A stretch of 64,000 bases of DNA from Raoultibacter massiliensis. GTDB taxonomy: Bacteria; Actinomycetota; Coriobacteriia; Coriobacteriales; Eggerthellaceae. The stretch covers positions 684,423 to 748,422 of the forward strand of contig NZ_LT962671.1 in NCBI RefSeq assembly GCF_900199545.1, given 5' to 3'. Below, piece by piece: positions 38,516 through 48,149 of the stretch. The notes beneath the pieces were generated by a model. That model searched no databases. It saw nothing but the letters and a program-made list of their open reading frames with translations, and was not told the DNA's origin. The translations under genes were made by a program, and so were the position numbers. Each line of letters opens with the position of its first letter. The stretch's first letter is position 1.

Positions 38516-38540
38516 TTGTATGAATCTGGCAAAAAACATG
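38516..38540 (+). repeat. 25-bp inverted repeat, right copy
   Basis: TTGTATGAATCTGGCAAAAA followed by ACATG, one mismatch from the reverse complement of 38352-38376. The pair encloses 139 bp. Confidence 0.8.
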
Positions 38541-38648
38541 CATTTCGGGGCTTTCGGGGCGACAACGCCGGCTATTGTCGACGTGCGCCGGCCACCGGCG
38601 ACGTCCGCCGGCCCCTGGTGACGCGCGCCAGCCACCAGGGTCATCGTC

Positions 38649-38688
38649 GGCTATCGGCGGCATGCGCAGGCTATCGGCGGCATCGCCG
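38649..38688. repeat. Tandem 20-bp duplication
   Basis: GGCTATCGGCGGCATGCGCA is followed directly by a second copy differing only at its 3' end (GGCTATCGGCGGCATCGCCG). Confidence 0.65.
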
Positions 38689-38769
38689 GCCACCGGACGT
38701 GCTAACCAGCGGAGGTGTCGGCACCTCGGCGGTTGCGATGCGCGGGGGGGTACCTGCGGCGCAGCCGCG

Positions 38770-39582
38770 CTACCCAAGCCAGAAGCGATAAGCTGTTGCC
38801 GATTCGCAATCCCATGTGGCGATGCAGAACTGCGAAAGGTCGTAGGCCGGGGCTTGATCGGTTGTGCCGAGGGCGCCTCTGGAAACGACGAAGGGGATCG
38901 TGCAGGACTTTTCCTCGCCGGGTGCAAGCATGTTCCAGCGGTCCTTAAGCTGATAGGATTTGAAGTTTCCTTCTCGGGGTTCGCCGTACAGCTCAGCTAG
39001 GATGCCTCGGCCGACCTGCCACCCGCTTCCGATAACGTCGACGCTCGATCCGTCTATCCCTTCGGTCCAGAGGGAAAACGAGGGCATGCGGGTATCCGCG
39101 TCGGCCTTGTTGGCGAGGGTTATATCGACGAGGATGACGACGCCGTCCGCTGCCTTCACGAAACCTGAGTAGACCTCGGCATAGTGCGGATACCATTCCG
39201 AGAAGGCCTGGAGGCTTACGGCTTTTGCGGATCCGACTTTCATGGAGAGGGCGGAACACTCGTAGGACCAGTCGGGTTGTTTGGCCTTGTGGCGTGCAAG
39301 CGCCCGCTCGCCTTCATCGAGTTCCCCGAAGTCCGTGAAGTGCTTTTCTCCCTGCAAGAGATTTTCGAGCAGGCACGGCGCGCCGAGAGGCACATCGACG
39401 ACGTTTTCCGCCTCTACAGTGCTGTACGAGATGAACTCCCATGATGTTTCCGAGCGCTCGGGTGAAGCTTCGCGCGGTGCTGCGGGGAGGTATTTTCCGA
39501 TCGCCCAGCCTGCGACGAGCGCTCCTGCAAGCAAGCAGCAGATGCCCGCAGCAATGCGTTTCGTTCGAGCGGTTTTTTCCAT
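38770..39582 (-). CDS. Membrane-anchored extracytoplasmic protein of unknown function
   Basis: A 270-residue protein with an N-terminal anchor (residues 10-28, ICCLLAGALVAGWAIGKYL region), lacking a clear lipobox. The outer domain is rich in strands (VVILVDITLANKADADTRMP; EEKSCTIPFVVS), which resembles an immunoglobulin-like DUF found in other Coriobacteriia surface proteins, but I cannot name the family. GAGGATGTGAGACG precedes ATG 39582. It is divergent from the membrane LuxR gene, so the two may be functionally linked. Confidence 0.72.
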   Translation of the reverse strand: MEKTARTKRIAAGICCLLAGALVAGWAIGKYLPAAPREASPERSETSWEFISYSTVEAENVVDVPLGAPCLLENLLQGEKHFTDFGELDEGERALARHKAKQPDWSYECSALSMKVGSAKAVSLQAFSEWYPHYAEVYSGFVKAADGVVILVDITLANKADADTRMPSFSLWTEGIDGSSVDVIGSGWQVGRGILAELYGEPREGNFKSYQLKDRWNMLAPGEEKSCTIPFVVSRGALGTTDQAPAYDLSQFCIATWDCESATAYRFWLG

Positions 39583-39787
39583 CGTCTCACATCCTCGGTG
39601 CGGTTTCGTTGGCTAAACCCTAGCATGTGCGGCGGAAAAACGGCAATGATGATTTATATCACCCCGATTCTCAGGTATTGCGGCTCCGTGATTTGCTACG
39701 CTGGTTTGCATCGAAGACGATGGATGTCCTGACGCCCCGCGTTTTGGGCTGCAAAGGCGGGGTTCAAGAGCAAAGGAGCGAAGAGCG

Positions 39788-40570
39788 ATGTTCGACGGCG
39801 CGGCGGCGATATCCGTTTTGTGCCTGGCAGGCCTGTTCGCGGGATTCTGCCTTGCCGCGTCGTTTGCTTTTTTCTCGAAGCGCCCTTCGCGCACCCGTTT
39901 CCGGATGGCGGCTCTCTGGGCGGTTTCGCTGGTTTTGGCGGCGCTGTTCGATCGGATCGCATCGGATGCGTTCGGCGGTGCGGGCCTTGTCAACGCTGCA
40001 GTGATTGCGGCGATTTTGACGGCGGCTTTGTTTCTGTCGGTGGCTCTTCCCCGGTATTGGGAGAGTAAAGACGTGCTTGCAGCGGTGGCGTACCTGCAGA
40101 TGCATCGTAAAGTGCCACCGCCTGATCAGACCGAGGGCTCACGGGAAGCGAGGGGGGTTGGCGGGGGCGCTCAGGAGACGGATGGTCGCGTTCGGGATGA
40201 CCGCGCAACGTTTGGGGCAGTGACGATCGATCACGCGATGGTGTGCGCGCTTGCCGCGCGCGAATACGAATTGACGCGGCGGGAGGAAGAGATCCTGCTG
40301 CCGCTTCTCGGGGGAGGAAAGAGCTTCGCTGCAATAGCGGGCGAGCTGTTCATCTCGGACAACACGGTCAAGACCCATGTGCGCCATATCTATCGCAAGA
40401 TGGGGGTCAACCGCAAAGAGGGCCTGAGCGAAAAGGTTTTCGAAGCTGCCGAGGGAGCGGCGCGCTTCGCCTACGCTTCGTCCGATGCATCCTTGTCCGA
40501 ATGCTCCGTGCCGTCCTTGGTCTCTTTGCAGTCAGGATCTCCTTCATCGCCCGCTCCCCAGGAGCCGTAG
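39788..40570 (+). CDS. Membrane-anchored LuxR-type regulator
   Basis: A 260-residue protein with three hydrophobic segments in the first 90 residues, a flexible linker rich in Gly/Asp (about 115-140), and a LuxR/GerE helix-turn-helix (ELTRREEEILLPLLGGG, then NTVKTHVRHIYRKMGVNRKEGL, about 152-210). Membrane LuxR proteins of this layout are abundant in Eggerthellaceae; their signals are mostly unknown. A Ser-rich tail of 40 residues follows. Its last 100 bp overlap the 3' end of the convergent antiporter gene, so some of the tail coding doubles as antisense sequence. Confidence 0.86.
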   Translation: MFDGAAAISVLCLAGLFAGFCLAASFAFFSKRPSRTRFRMAALWAVSLVLAALFDRIASDAFGGAGLVNAAVIAAILTAALFLSVALPRYWESKDVLAAVAYLQMHRKVPPPDQTEGSREARGVGGGAQETDGRVRDDRATFGAVTIDHAMVCALAAREYELTRREEEILLPLLGGGKSFAAIAGELFISDNTVKTHVRHIYRKMGVNRKEGLSEKVFEAAEGAARFAYASSDASLSECSVPSLVSLQSGSPSSPAPQEP

Positions 40571-42450
40571 CCGCGGCCGAAGCGCCGCCCTTCCTCCTTG
40601 CGGAGCGCACGGCGCGCTTCGCGTGTTGTGCGGCGGTCCGATTTGCGCGCCGTGCGCTCCGATTCGAGCTCGGCGCGCTTGTCGTCGTTGAGCTTTTCGA
40701 ATTCGGCGAGACGCCGAGCCTGCTCGGCAGCGAAGAGCATTGCCACGCGGTCGGCGTGCGCTGCGCGGGAGGCGGACGCCTTGCGGGCAAGCTCGTCTCG
40801 CTTCTCCTCGGCTGCGTTGCGCAGCGCCGTGCGGCTTTGCAGTGCGGCGGCCTTATCCTGCCAATTGCCGCTCTGCTGCGCTTCGACGGTTTGGTCGCCG
40901 ACCTTTTTGACGGCCGACCAGCGCAGGTCGCCCTCGGTTTTGAGGTGCTCCCACGCCTTGTCCCCGTTGTGCTTCGCAGCTGCCCATTCGGCATCGCCCT
41001 GGTTCTTTATCTCTTCCCAGAGGGCGGCATCGAGCTCCGTCCCCTGGATGAGTGCATTGGCGCGGTCGATATGGCCGTTGGGTATCCATGACTCCATGGG
41101 TCCGCGTCCTGTATGGTGCGTGATGAAATCGGCAGCTCGAGCGCGGCCGAACGATGCGGCGCGCATGGCGGCGTCCTGTTTAGCCAGCATCCGCTCAAGC
41201 GCAAGGTGGTCGCGCAGGATACTGCCGATCTCGCGCGGGTTCCTGCTGATTTCTTTTACTGCCACGATGGGCTGCGCATCGACGACACGGTAGGTGATCG
41301 AAGCCAAGAACGGCATGAGGAACACGGTGATGGCTCCAGCCGATACGAGCACCGAAGCGGTGTCTTGCGGCATGGCTCCCACCTTGACGGCGACGCTTGT
41401 TACCGCGACGATGATGGGAAGCGCGGTGGTGCAGTACAAGGCCACGGTCAGGCGGCTGTTAGGCGACATGTCGCGGGTGTCCTTGCCGGTCGAGAGCGCG
41501 ATGAATATGGGCACGGCGCGGATGAGCAGCAGCATGAGGATAAAGCCGACGAGGAGCGCCGGCTGCGTGAATACGGCTGCGAGGTTGATCTTCGCACCCG
41601 AGGCGATGAAGAAGATGGGAATCAGGAAACCGTAGGCGATGCCGTCGAGTTTCATTTCAAGATCGTGGTTGCCCTCGGGAATCACGTAGCGCAAAACGAA
41701 GCCGGCTGCGAATGCGCCGAGCACGATGTCGAGATCGAAGATCGCGGAAAGCGCCACGAGCGCCACGAGCAAAAGCACGGTGACGCGCATGGCGGTTTGC
41801 GCCGTCGTGTTGGCGTTTGCCGTGAGGAATTTGAACACGGCGCCGCCGGCCTTCTTTGCTTTGGCGGAGAAGGAGGCCGCAAGTACGGCGATGCCGACGA
41901 AGACGACGAGGATGAGCACTGTGAGCCATTCGGCTCGCGACGAGAGCAGAAGCGCCATGGCGATGACGGGTCCGAGTTCGCCGTAGGTGCCGTAGGCAAG
42001 GATCGATTCGCCTACGCGGGTATCCATGAGGTTGCGCTCCTTGAGTATGGGAAGCAGCGTGCCGAGCGCAGTGGTGGTGAGGGCTATGGCGACCGCAATG
42101 CCGTCGACGTGGCTGACTGAAAAGTAGGGTGTGAGCCTTACGGCGAGAAAGCCCAGGCAGAGCGTGACGATCCAGGTGGCGAGCCCCCGTTTGCCCTGCG
42201 AACCCGTCAGATGCTTGGGGTTGATCTCGTATCCGGCAAGCAGGAACAGGAAGGCGAGTCCGAGATCGGAGAGCAGCTCGACCGAGTCGGTCATATCGAT
42301 GAGGCCAGCCATGTAGGGACCCATCAGGGCGCCTGCAACCAAAAGGAAGACGACTTCGGGTATAGGTTTTCCAGGTATCAACTGGGCGATCATGGGGGAG
42401 AGGGCCGCAACGAGCGCGATGAAGGCGAGCGATATGAGATCGACGGGCAT
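40471..42450 (-). CDS. CPA2-family cation:proton antiporter with long cytoplasmic tail
   Basis: A 659-residue exchanger. Residues 1-390 hold about 12 membrane segments (IPEVVFLLVAGALMGPYM, LLSDLGLAFLFLLAGYEI, LTTTALGTLLPILKE), matching KefB/NapA-like CPA2 proteins. The remaining 270 residues are hydrophilic and strongly charged, with a helical, Ala/Glu/Arg-rich stretch (about 480-620) likely to be a coiled coil; no TrkA-N nucleotide-binding fold is visible there. ATG 42450 follows AAAGG. The C-terminal 33 codons overlap the convergent LuxR gene. Confidence 0.88.
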   Translation of the reverse strand: MPVDLISLAFIALVAALSPMIAQLIPGKPIPEVVFLLVAGALMGPYMAGLIDMTDSVELLSDLGLAFLFLLAGYEINPKHLTGSQGKRGLATWIVTLCLGFLAVRLTPYFSVSHVDGIAVAIALTTTALGTLLPILKERNLMDTRVGESILAYGTYGELGPVIAMALLLSSRAEWLTVLILVVFVGIAVLAASFSAKAKKAGGAVFKFLTANANTTAQTAMRVTVLLLVALVALSAIFDLDIVLGAFAAGFVLRYVIPEGNHDLEMKLDGIAYGFLIPIFFIASGAKINLAAVFTQPALLVGFILMLLLIRAVPIFIALSTGKDTRDMSPNSRLTVALYCTTALPIIVAVTSVAVKVGAMPQDTASVLVSAGAITVFLMPFLASITYRVVDAQPIVAVKEISRNPREIGSILRDHLALERMLAKQDAAMRAASFGRARAADFITHHTGRGPMESWIPNGHIDRANALIQGTELDAALWEEIKNQGDAEWAAAKHNGDKAWEHLKTEGDLRWSAVKKVGDQTVEAQQSGNWQDKAAALQSRTALRNAAEEKRDELARKASASRAAHADRVAMLFAAEQARRLAEFEKLNDDKRAELESERTARKSDRRTTREARRALRKEEGRRFGRGYGSWGAGDEGDPDCKETKDGTEHSDKDASDEA

Positions 42451-42702
42451 GAAGCGGGGCCTTTCTGATGAAGACGGCATCTCGGTAAACTTCGGGAAAT
42501 TATACACCCCCGAGCGCCCTTTCCCGCGATCTTCCAGATGACTCGCGCATCTGTGAAGCGGAACCGAAGCATCCATAGATAGCCGCGGTCATGCCGCGCG
42601 GTCCCGATACTTGTATCGCTTGGATGCAGACGGCTGATGTCGATGGAAACCTTGCGTTCAAGCGGTAGCATATAGGGTTGACGACACGGGAAAGGACGCA
42701 AC

Positions 42703-43026
42703 ATGATAATCACCACCACGCCCGAAGTAGAAGGCTATGCGGTTATCGGCTACTACGGCATCGTTTTCGGCGAGGTAATCACCGGCATCAACTTCCTCCG
42801 CGATTTCGGCGCGGGCATACGCAACATCGTGGGCGGTCGCAGTTCGGGTTACGAAGAGGAGCTCATGCAGGCGCGCACCGAGGCTCTCCAGGAACTCGAG
42901 CAGCGCGCGCAGGGCATGGGCGCCCATGCGGTCATTGGCGTCGATATCGATTACGAAGTGCTCGGTCAGGGAAACATGCTTATGGTAACCGCTTCGGGAA
43001 CGGCCGTTACTCTCGCGGCGAAGTAG
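42703..43026 (+). CDS. YbjQ/UPF0145 family protein
   Basis: A 107-residue protein of the YbjQ family. It begins [24 protein letters not shown], has the acidic-hydrophobic helix [20 protein letters not shown] and the strand [15 protein letters not shown], all family hallmarks. It forms a pentamer in homologues and is suspected to bind metal; function is unproven. AAAGGA precedes ATG 42703. The gene stands alone upstream of the K+ channel gene. Confidence 0.92.
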   Translation: MIITTTPEVEGYAVIGYYGIVFGEVITGINFLRDFGAGIRNIVGGRSSGYEEELMQARTEALQELEQRAQGMGAHAVIGVDIDYEVLGQGNMLMVTASGTAVTLAAK

Positions 43027-43298
43027 GATCATCGCCGCCTCCCGTTCGGAAAGGCGCGCACGGTGCGGATAAAGCGCATATGCGGCACGATCGTCCTCGG
43101 CATGGCTTGCGCGATACGCGCGGCGAGCGTATCGGATCCGTGCGGTTCGCCCCTGGCTTTTCCAGCAGCGGCGTGACCGTCATTGCGGGCGATGCCATAT
43201 ACTGTACGGACGATGATCGGACGGCCTTTGCCGACGCGTTCGACAGGGGGTTCGAAAATCCATAGCAGCGAGATGGCAAGAACCGGAAGGATTGACCG

Positions 43299-44225
43299 AT
43301 GGGAAAGCCGAGAAAGGCAGAGGATAGGGTGTCGCGGGCTTCAGCCTTGAAGCGGCGCGCCTATTTTGCAGTGAACGATCCGCTGCACGGCGGCCTGCTT
43401 GCCCGTATTTTCGGAGCGTTCGTCTTCGCGCTTATCATAGCCAATGCGGTTTTGGTTTTCGCCGAGGCCCAGGCTGGCTTCCCCGCGTGGGTCTATTCTG
43501 CGTTCTGGGTTTTCGGCGTCGTGTCGACGGCGTGCTTCGGTATCGAATACGCGGTGAGGCTCTGGGTTTCCGACCTGGCGCACCCCGCTCTCTCCGCCTC
43601 TCGCGCCCGGGTACGCTACGCGACGTCTGTCATGGGCATAATCGATCTGCTGGCGTTTCTCCCCGGCATGATCGCGTGGTTCGTGCCGATGACGGCGCAG
43701 ATGTTTTCGGGGATACGCGTCATCCGCCTTGTGCGGTTGATCAAGATCTCGCGTTACATGAAGGGCGTTCGTTCGATCGGCCGCGTGCTCGCCAAGCGCC
43801 GCCACGAAATCGTAGCGGCCTTTATGGTTCTCGCGTTGTTGACCGTGACGGCGAGCGTCCTCATGTTCCAGGTTGAAAACCCCGTTCAACCCGAGAAGTT
43901 CGACAGCGTTTTCACGGGGATGTACTGGGCTATGACCACCATCACCTCCACCGGCTACGGCGATCTGGTGCCGGTCACGGCTCTCGGCCGGTTCATCGGT
44001 TTCTGCACGATGGTGCTCTCCATCGCGGTTGTCGCCATTCCCGCGGGCATTTTCTCTGCCGGCTTCGTCGCGCAGTTCAAGGAAGAGGATGCCGAGTCTG
44101 CAAAGCAGGCGAACGCCGCTGGCGGCGCATCGGCGGATGACGGGTCTTTATCCGGCGACGTGACGGTCTCTGGCGGTCTTGACGAAGGGGATCCTATCTC
44201 AGATCGTCGCCCAGATAGGCCCTGA
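43299..44225 (+). CDS. Voltage-gated-type potassium channel
   Basis: A 308-residue channel with six membrane segments. S4 is visible as RVIRLVRLIKISRYMKG (five basic residues at roughly every third position); the pore helix and selectivity filter is TTITSTGYGDLVPVT. Together these mark a Kv-type K+ channel subunit (four make a pore). The C-terminal tail is short and Ser/Gly/Asp-rich. A GGAAGGATTGACCG leader sets ATG 43299. Its 3' end overlaps the convergent patatin gene by 32 bp. It may set membrane potential together with the two antiporters nearby. Confidence 0.93.
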   Translation: MGKPRKAEDRVSRASALKRRAYFAVNDPLHGGLLARIFGAFVFALIIANAVLVFAEAQAGFPAWVYSAFWVFGVVSTACFGIEYAVRLWVSDLAHPALSASRARVRYATSVMGIIDLLAFLPGMIAWFVPMTAQMFSGIRVIRLVRLIKISRYMKGVRSIGRVLAKRRHEIVAAFMVLALLTVTASVLMFQVENPVQPEKFDSVFTGMYWAMTTITSTGYGDLVPVTALGRFIGFCTMVLSIAVVAIPAGIFSAGFVAQFKEEDAESAKQANAAGGASADDGSLSGDVTVSGGLDEGDPISDRRPDRP

Positions 44226-45132
44226 GCGCGGGCCATGCGCGAGCTGCGGTTTCGTATCCCTGTTCGTAGAGCGCAAACAGCTTATCGGGATCCTTCTCCA
44301 TGCTGCCGATCGTCACGGGCTCGGGTGGCCGGATGAGGAATACGCTGCCTTCATCGTGCATTCTCGAAAGAGCGCGGTAAAGGCGGTTGTATTCGAAATG
44401 GCGGAAACGCATGCGATCGACGAAGTGGGGGTACTCGCTGTACTGTCGGGCGGCGAGCGCCTGCAGCTTGTTGGGTTCTTTCGTGTATCCTTCGTGCTGT
44501 GTGAGCACGACGATGTGCTTTTTCGTTCCGGTAAGCAGGGAGTAGAGGATGGGCACGCTGTCGCAAGGGCCGCCGTCGAGCAGCTTCTTGCCATCGTGCT
44601 CGACGATCTTGCTGACGAGCGGCATGGCCGACGATGCGATAAGATAGGGAATATCGGCTCTCGGATCAGTGAACGTATGATAGTCGGCCTCGCCCGTTTC
44701 GAGGTTGCTTGCAACGGTGGTAAGCATCATGGGCGAGTTTTTGAAGGCATCGTAGTTGAACGGCTCGAGTTCGTTGGGGATCGTATCGAACGTGAATTCG
44801 ACCCCGAAGGCGTTTCCCGTGCGCACGAAGCTCTTCATGGAAAGGTAGCGCCAGTCGTTGCAGTATTTGGTGTTGAGGTAGCAGGTTCGCCCGTCTTCGC
44901 CGGCAACGTAGTTGTAGCCGTTGAGCGCGCCGGCCGATGTGCCGATCACGTGGTGCGCCCAGAATCGCTGATCCATGAAAAAGTCGAGCACGCCTGCGGT
45001 GAACTGGCCGCGCATCGCGCCGCCCTCCAAAACGAGGTTGACCGGCGATGCCTCGCAACCGATGTAGGACGGTTCGTGAAGACCGGACTCATGGACTCGC
45101 TGCTCAGGTGTGGGCTTGGATGTTTCTTGCAT
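44194..45132 (-). CDS. Patatin-like phospholipase
   Basis: A 312-residue serine lipase/acyl hydrolase of the RssA/YjjU branch. The oxyanion loop is LEGGAMRGQFTAGVLD (about 34-49), the nucleophile elbow is IGTSAGALNG (catalytic Ser about 66) and the dyad Asp is in LLDGGPCDSVPI. The family acts on membrane phospholipids. AAGGGA precedes ATG 45132; the longer reading to 45219 lacks family match. Opposite strand to the thioredoxin gene, from which it is divergent. Confidence 0.93.
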   Translation of the reverse strand: MQETSKPTPEQRVHESGLHEPSYIGCEASPVNLVLEGGAMRGQFTAGVLDFFMDQRFWAHHVIGTSAGALNGYNYVAGEDGRTCYLNTKYCNDWRYLSMKSFVRTGNAFGVEFTFDTIPNELEPFNYDAFKNSPMMLTTVASNLETGEADYHTFTDPRADIPYLIASSAMPLVSKIVEHDGKKLLDGGPCDSVPILYSLLTGTKKHIVVLTQHEGYTKEPNKLQALAARQYSEYPHFVDRMRFRHFEYNRLYRALSRMHDEGSVFLIRPPEPVTIGSMEKDPDKLFALYEQGYETAARAWPALRAYLGDDLR

Positions 45133-45329
45133 GCTGTGGTTCCCTTCTGTCAGATCGATAGTATACCGCTTCTTACCGTTCGTCGGAAAAACGTCGATTT
45201 GTTTCCTAAATGGCAACACTAGTGCCTCGAGGGATTGCGAACGGTTACAATGGTTTCATTACAAGATGAGCATGCAGGTTAGCATGCGGGCGGGAACGAA
45301 AGACCCGCGCAGTTTTCTAGGAGGTTGTC

Positions 45330-45638
45330 ATGAGCGAGGTAATTAGTTCGGCTGAGTTCCAGAGCAAGGTGCTCGACGAGAAGCAGCCGGTTTTGGTTGA
45401 CTTCTTCGCAACGTGGTGCGGTCCGTGCAGAATGCTCGCTCCGACGCTTCAAGAAGTCGCCGAGGAGATGGAGGGCAAAGCCAAGGTGTACAAGCTCGAC
45501 ATCGATCAGAGCCCCGAGATCGCTTCCCGCTACGGCGTTATGAGCGTTCCCACGTTGATTTTGTTCGAGGGCGGCCAGATCAAGAAGCAGACGGTCGGGG
45601 CTCAGCCCAAGGCGCAGATCATGGCGATGTTCGATTAA
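45330..45638 (+). CDS. trxA: Thioredoxin
   Basis: A 102-residue thioredoxin with the WCGPC redox site (FFATWCGPCRML, about residues 27-38), cis-Pro in VPTLILFEGG, and standard length. It reduces disulfides and recycles methionine sulfoxide reductase. A strong AGGAGG precedes ATG 45330. It lies upstream of a terminator, next to MsrAB and TrxB. Confidence 0.97.
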   Translation: MSEVISSAEFQSKVLDEKQPVLVDFFATWCGPCRMLAPTLQEVAEEMEGKAKVYKLDIDQSPEIASRYGVMSVPTLILFEGGQIKKQTVGAQPKAQIMAMFD

Positions 45639-45664
45639 TTGTAAACGGGTATTCCTGCAACGCG

Positions 45665-45696
45665 AAGGCCGGCGCATCGTGCGCCGGCCTTTTTTG
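45665..45696 (+). terminator. Rho-independent terminator after trxA
   Basis: A perfect 12-bp stem (45665-45676 with 45680-45691) with a 3-nt loop and a T run; also past the stop of the convergent msrAB gene. Confidence 0.93.
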
Positions 45697-45724
45697 TGCC
45701 GAGAAGCTAAGTTGCACCAGGAGG

Positions 45725-46897
45725 CTAAGCGCTTTTGCTTGCGGGTTTGCGCTCTTCGGCTTCGAAATCGTCGAAGACGGATGCGAGGTAGCCGTAGCCT
45801 TGCTCTTCAAGTTTTTCGTAGGGAACGAAGCGCAGTGCGGCGCTGTTGATGCAGTAGCGAAGCCCGCCCGCTTCTGCGGGGCCGTCGGGAAACACGTGAC
45901 CGAGGTGGGCGTCGCCCGCACGGCTGCGAATTTCGGTTCGCAGCGTGTTGAAGCTCGTATCCATATGCTCGGTGAGCACCTCTTTTGCGATAGGGTGCGT
46001 GAAGCTCGGCCATCCGCAACCCGATTCGAACTTGTCGATCGAGGAGAACAACGGCTCTCCTGTGGTGATGTCGACGTAGATGCCCTTATCGAACAGGTGG
46101 GCGTATTCCCCGGTAAAGGGGCGCTCCGTCTCGCTTTCCTGCGTGATGCGGTATGCGAGCGGCGTGAGCGTGCGACGCAGCTCGGCGTCGTCGGGCTTGG
46201 GGTAGGCGGAGGCATCGATGCGGCCGTCGGCGTTCGCATCGCCCTCGTCGGGATCGGGTATCTGAGCGGAATCGGCGGGATCGGCATCGTCCCCGAATGC
46301 TTCGAGGTAGAAATCCGGGGGTAGCGCGATGCTGCTGCCGAGTCCCTTGCGTTTGGCGAACTCGTCGGCTGCCCGCACGTTGATGTGGCAATAGCCGCCG
46401 GGATTCTTTTCGAGGTAATCCTGATGGTATTCTTCTGCGGGGTAGAAACCGTCGATCGGCTCGACCTCGACGGCTATCGGCTTGTCGTAGCGTTCCTGCA
46501 ATTCGCGCATGGCGTTTTCGATGATGCCGACGTCGCCCATGTCTGAGTAGTAGATGCCCGAGCGGTACTGGGTGCCCGTATCGTTGCCCTGCCGATCGAC
46601 GGTTGTGGGATCGATGGCCTCGAAAAACGCCTCGAGCAAGGTTGCCGTTGGCAGGATCGTCCGATCATAGGCCACGGCGACCGCTTCCGCATGACCCGTG
46701 TTGTATTGGCATACGTCGCGATACGATGGATACTCCGTCGATCCGTTGGCGTAACCGACTTGGGTTTCGATGACTCCGGGCAGACGCTTGAGGTACGCTT
46801 CGAGGCCCCAGAAGCAGCCTCCTGCCAAGAACAGCATATGACGGTCGGCTGGCGGATCGGCCTCGTTGGCTTTGTCGGTTGCTCGTTCGAACACCAT
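45725..46897 (-). CDS. msrAB: Bifunctional methionine sulfoxide reductase MsrA-MsrB
   Basis: A 390-residue fusion that repairs both S- and R-methionine sulfoxide. The MsrA half has the catalytic motif GGCFWG with Cys28, and [13 protein letters not shown] 50-residue Asp/Ala-rich linker joins the MsrB half, which has [17 protein letters not shown] and the catalytic [11 protein letters not shown] (Cys about 349). The CxxC zinc ligands of some MsrB proteins are absent (TGEPLFSS, not CGEPLF), so it is a non-zinc form. AAAAGGAG gives ATG 46897. Thioredoxin genes flank it on both sides. Confidence 0.95.
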   Translation of the reverse strand: MVFERATDKANEADPPADRHMLFLAGGCFWGLEAYLKRLPGVIETQVGYANGSTEYPSYRDVCQYNTGHAEAVAVAYDRTILPTATLLEAFFEAIDPTTVDRQGNDTGTQYRSGIYYSDMGDVGIIENAMRELQERYDKPIAVEVEPIDGFYPAEEYHQDYLEKNPGGYCHINVRAADEFAKRKGLGSSIALPPDFYLEAFGDDADPADSAQIPDPDEGDANADGRIDASAYPKPDDAELRRTLTPLAYRITQESETERPFTGEYAHLFDKGIYVDITTGEPLFSSIDKFESGCGWPSFTHPIAKEVLTEHMDTSFNTLRTEIRSRAGDAHLGHVFPDGPAEAGGLRYCINSAALRFVPYEKLEEQGYGYLASVFDDFEAEERKPASKSA

Positions 46898-47110
46898 GTG
46901 AACTCCTTTTCGCGGTTTCATGATTCTATCTAAACCGTCTTCGGGTCTCGTGGCGAGAACCGTTACCTTTGCGTTGCGGGCCGTGCATCCATTCGCCTGA
47001 ACCGTTACTCGTTCGTTGAGGTCGCAGGTTGGCAAACCCCACCGAAACAGGGTAAGGTATACACGAACCAACAGCGTGCACAGGATAGTCTGCAAAGGAG
47101 CGTATCTGAT

Positions 47111-48043
47111 ATGGAAACGGAAGCTCAGGATAAGGTGTTCGACGTTGCGGTAATCGGATCGGGTCCTGCAGGGATGACGGCGGCTCTGTACGCCGCGCGG
47201 GCCGGACTCGACGTTGCCGTTTTCGAGCGCATCACGCCGGGCGGACAGCTCGGCCAGACCGAGCATATCGAAAACTACCCCGGTTTCCCCGACGGCATCA
47301 ACGGCTTCGATTTGGCCTTCTCCATGAAGCAGCAGGCCGATCGGTTCGGCGCGCAGAACATCGGTGAGGAAGTTCTCTCGGTTGATTTCGAAGCGTCTCC
47401 CAAGGTTTTGAACACGGGGTTCGGTACCTATCGGGCGAAAAGCGTCATCGTGGCGACGGGCGCGAAGCCGCGAAAGCTCGGGCTCGATCTTGAGGAAGAG
47501 CTTCAAGGCCGCGGCATCTCGTACTGCGCTACGTGCGATGGCAATTTCTTCAAGGATCGCGATGTGGTCATCGTGGGCGGGGGAAACACCGCAGTGGCCG
47601 ATGCTATCTATATGGCCCGCATCGCGCGAAAAGTGTATCTCGTTCACCGTCGCGATACGCTACGCGCGACGGCGATCTACCACAAAATGCTCGAGGAGAT
47701 CGATGCGGTCGAATTCGTTTGGAATTCGGGCGTCAAAGAGCTTCTGGCCAAAGACGGCATGCTCGGCGGCGTGCTTGTAGAGCACTACGATACGGGCGAG
47801 GTCGAAGAAATCAACTGCTCGGGACTGTTCGTGGCCGTCGGCACCGAGCCCAACACGGAGTTCTTGGGCGGTGCGCTTGCGCTTGACGGGGGATACATCG
47901 TTGCCGACGAGTCGGGGCATACCTCCGTCGATGGCGTGTTCGCGGCGGGCGATGTGCGCACGAAAGCGCTCAGGCAGGTGACTACGGCGGTTTCCGATGG
48001 TGCGAATACTGCGGAGGGTGCTGCGGAATACCTGGCTTCGTGA
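47111..48043 (+). CDS. trxB: Thioredoxin-disulfide reductase
   Basis: A 310-residue FAD/NADPH enzyme that reduces thioredoxin. FAD motif: [18 protein letters not shown] (about 15-32); active-site CATC in [11 protein letters not shown] (about 140); NADPH motif [18 protein letters not shown]-closing [16 protein letters not shown]. Length and layout match low-molecular-weight TrxB. AAAGGAG lies 14 bp before ATG 47111. With trxA and msrAB it makes a compact repair module. Confidence 0.96.
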   Translation: METEAQDKVFDVAVIGSGPAGMTAALYAARAGLDVAVFERITPGGQLGQTEHIENYPGFPDGINGFDLAFSMKQQADRFGAQNIGEEVLSVDFEASPKVLNTGFGTYRAKSVIVATGAKPRKLGLDLEEELQGRGISYCATCDGNFFKDRDVVIVGGGNTAVADAIYMARIARKVYLVHRRDTLRATAIYHKMLEEIDAVEFVWNSGVKELLAKDGMLGGVLVEHYDTGEVEEINCSGLFVAVGTEPNTEFLGGALALDGGYIVADESGHTSVDGVFAAGDVRTKALRQVTTAVSDGANTAEGAAEYLAS

Positions 48044-48149
48044 TACCATATTCAGTTGCGATTTAAGCTCGGCAAGCCGGGATTTCCGTGTGTGCGGGTT
48101 CTGAAAACCCGCGTCGAGAGACCGTGCGCGAACCCAAAGAGGAATACCG

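Larger units (their letters stand above)
38212..38769. other. Repeat-bearing intergenic region downstream of thrS
   Basis: This 558-bp stretch has no credible gene. It holds the thrS terminator, a 25-bp inverted repeat pair and, near 38570-38700, a GC-rich zone of short palindromes and a 20-bp tandem duplication. Confidence 0.6.

Noticed and set aside
43027..43298. Short frames between the YbjQ and K+ channel genes
   Set aside because: No ribosome site and no consistent codon bias. Treated as non-coding.
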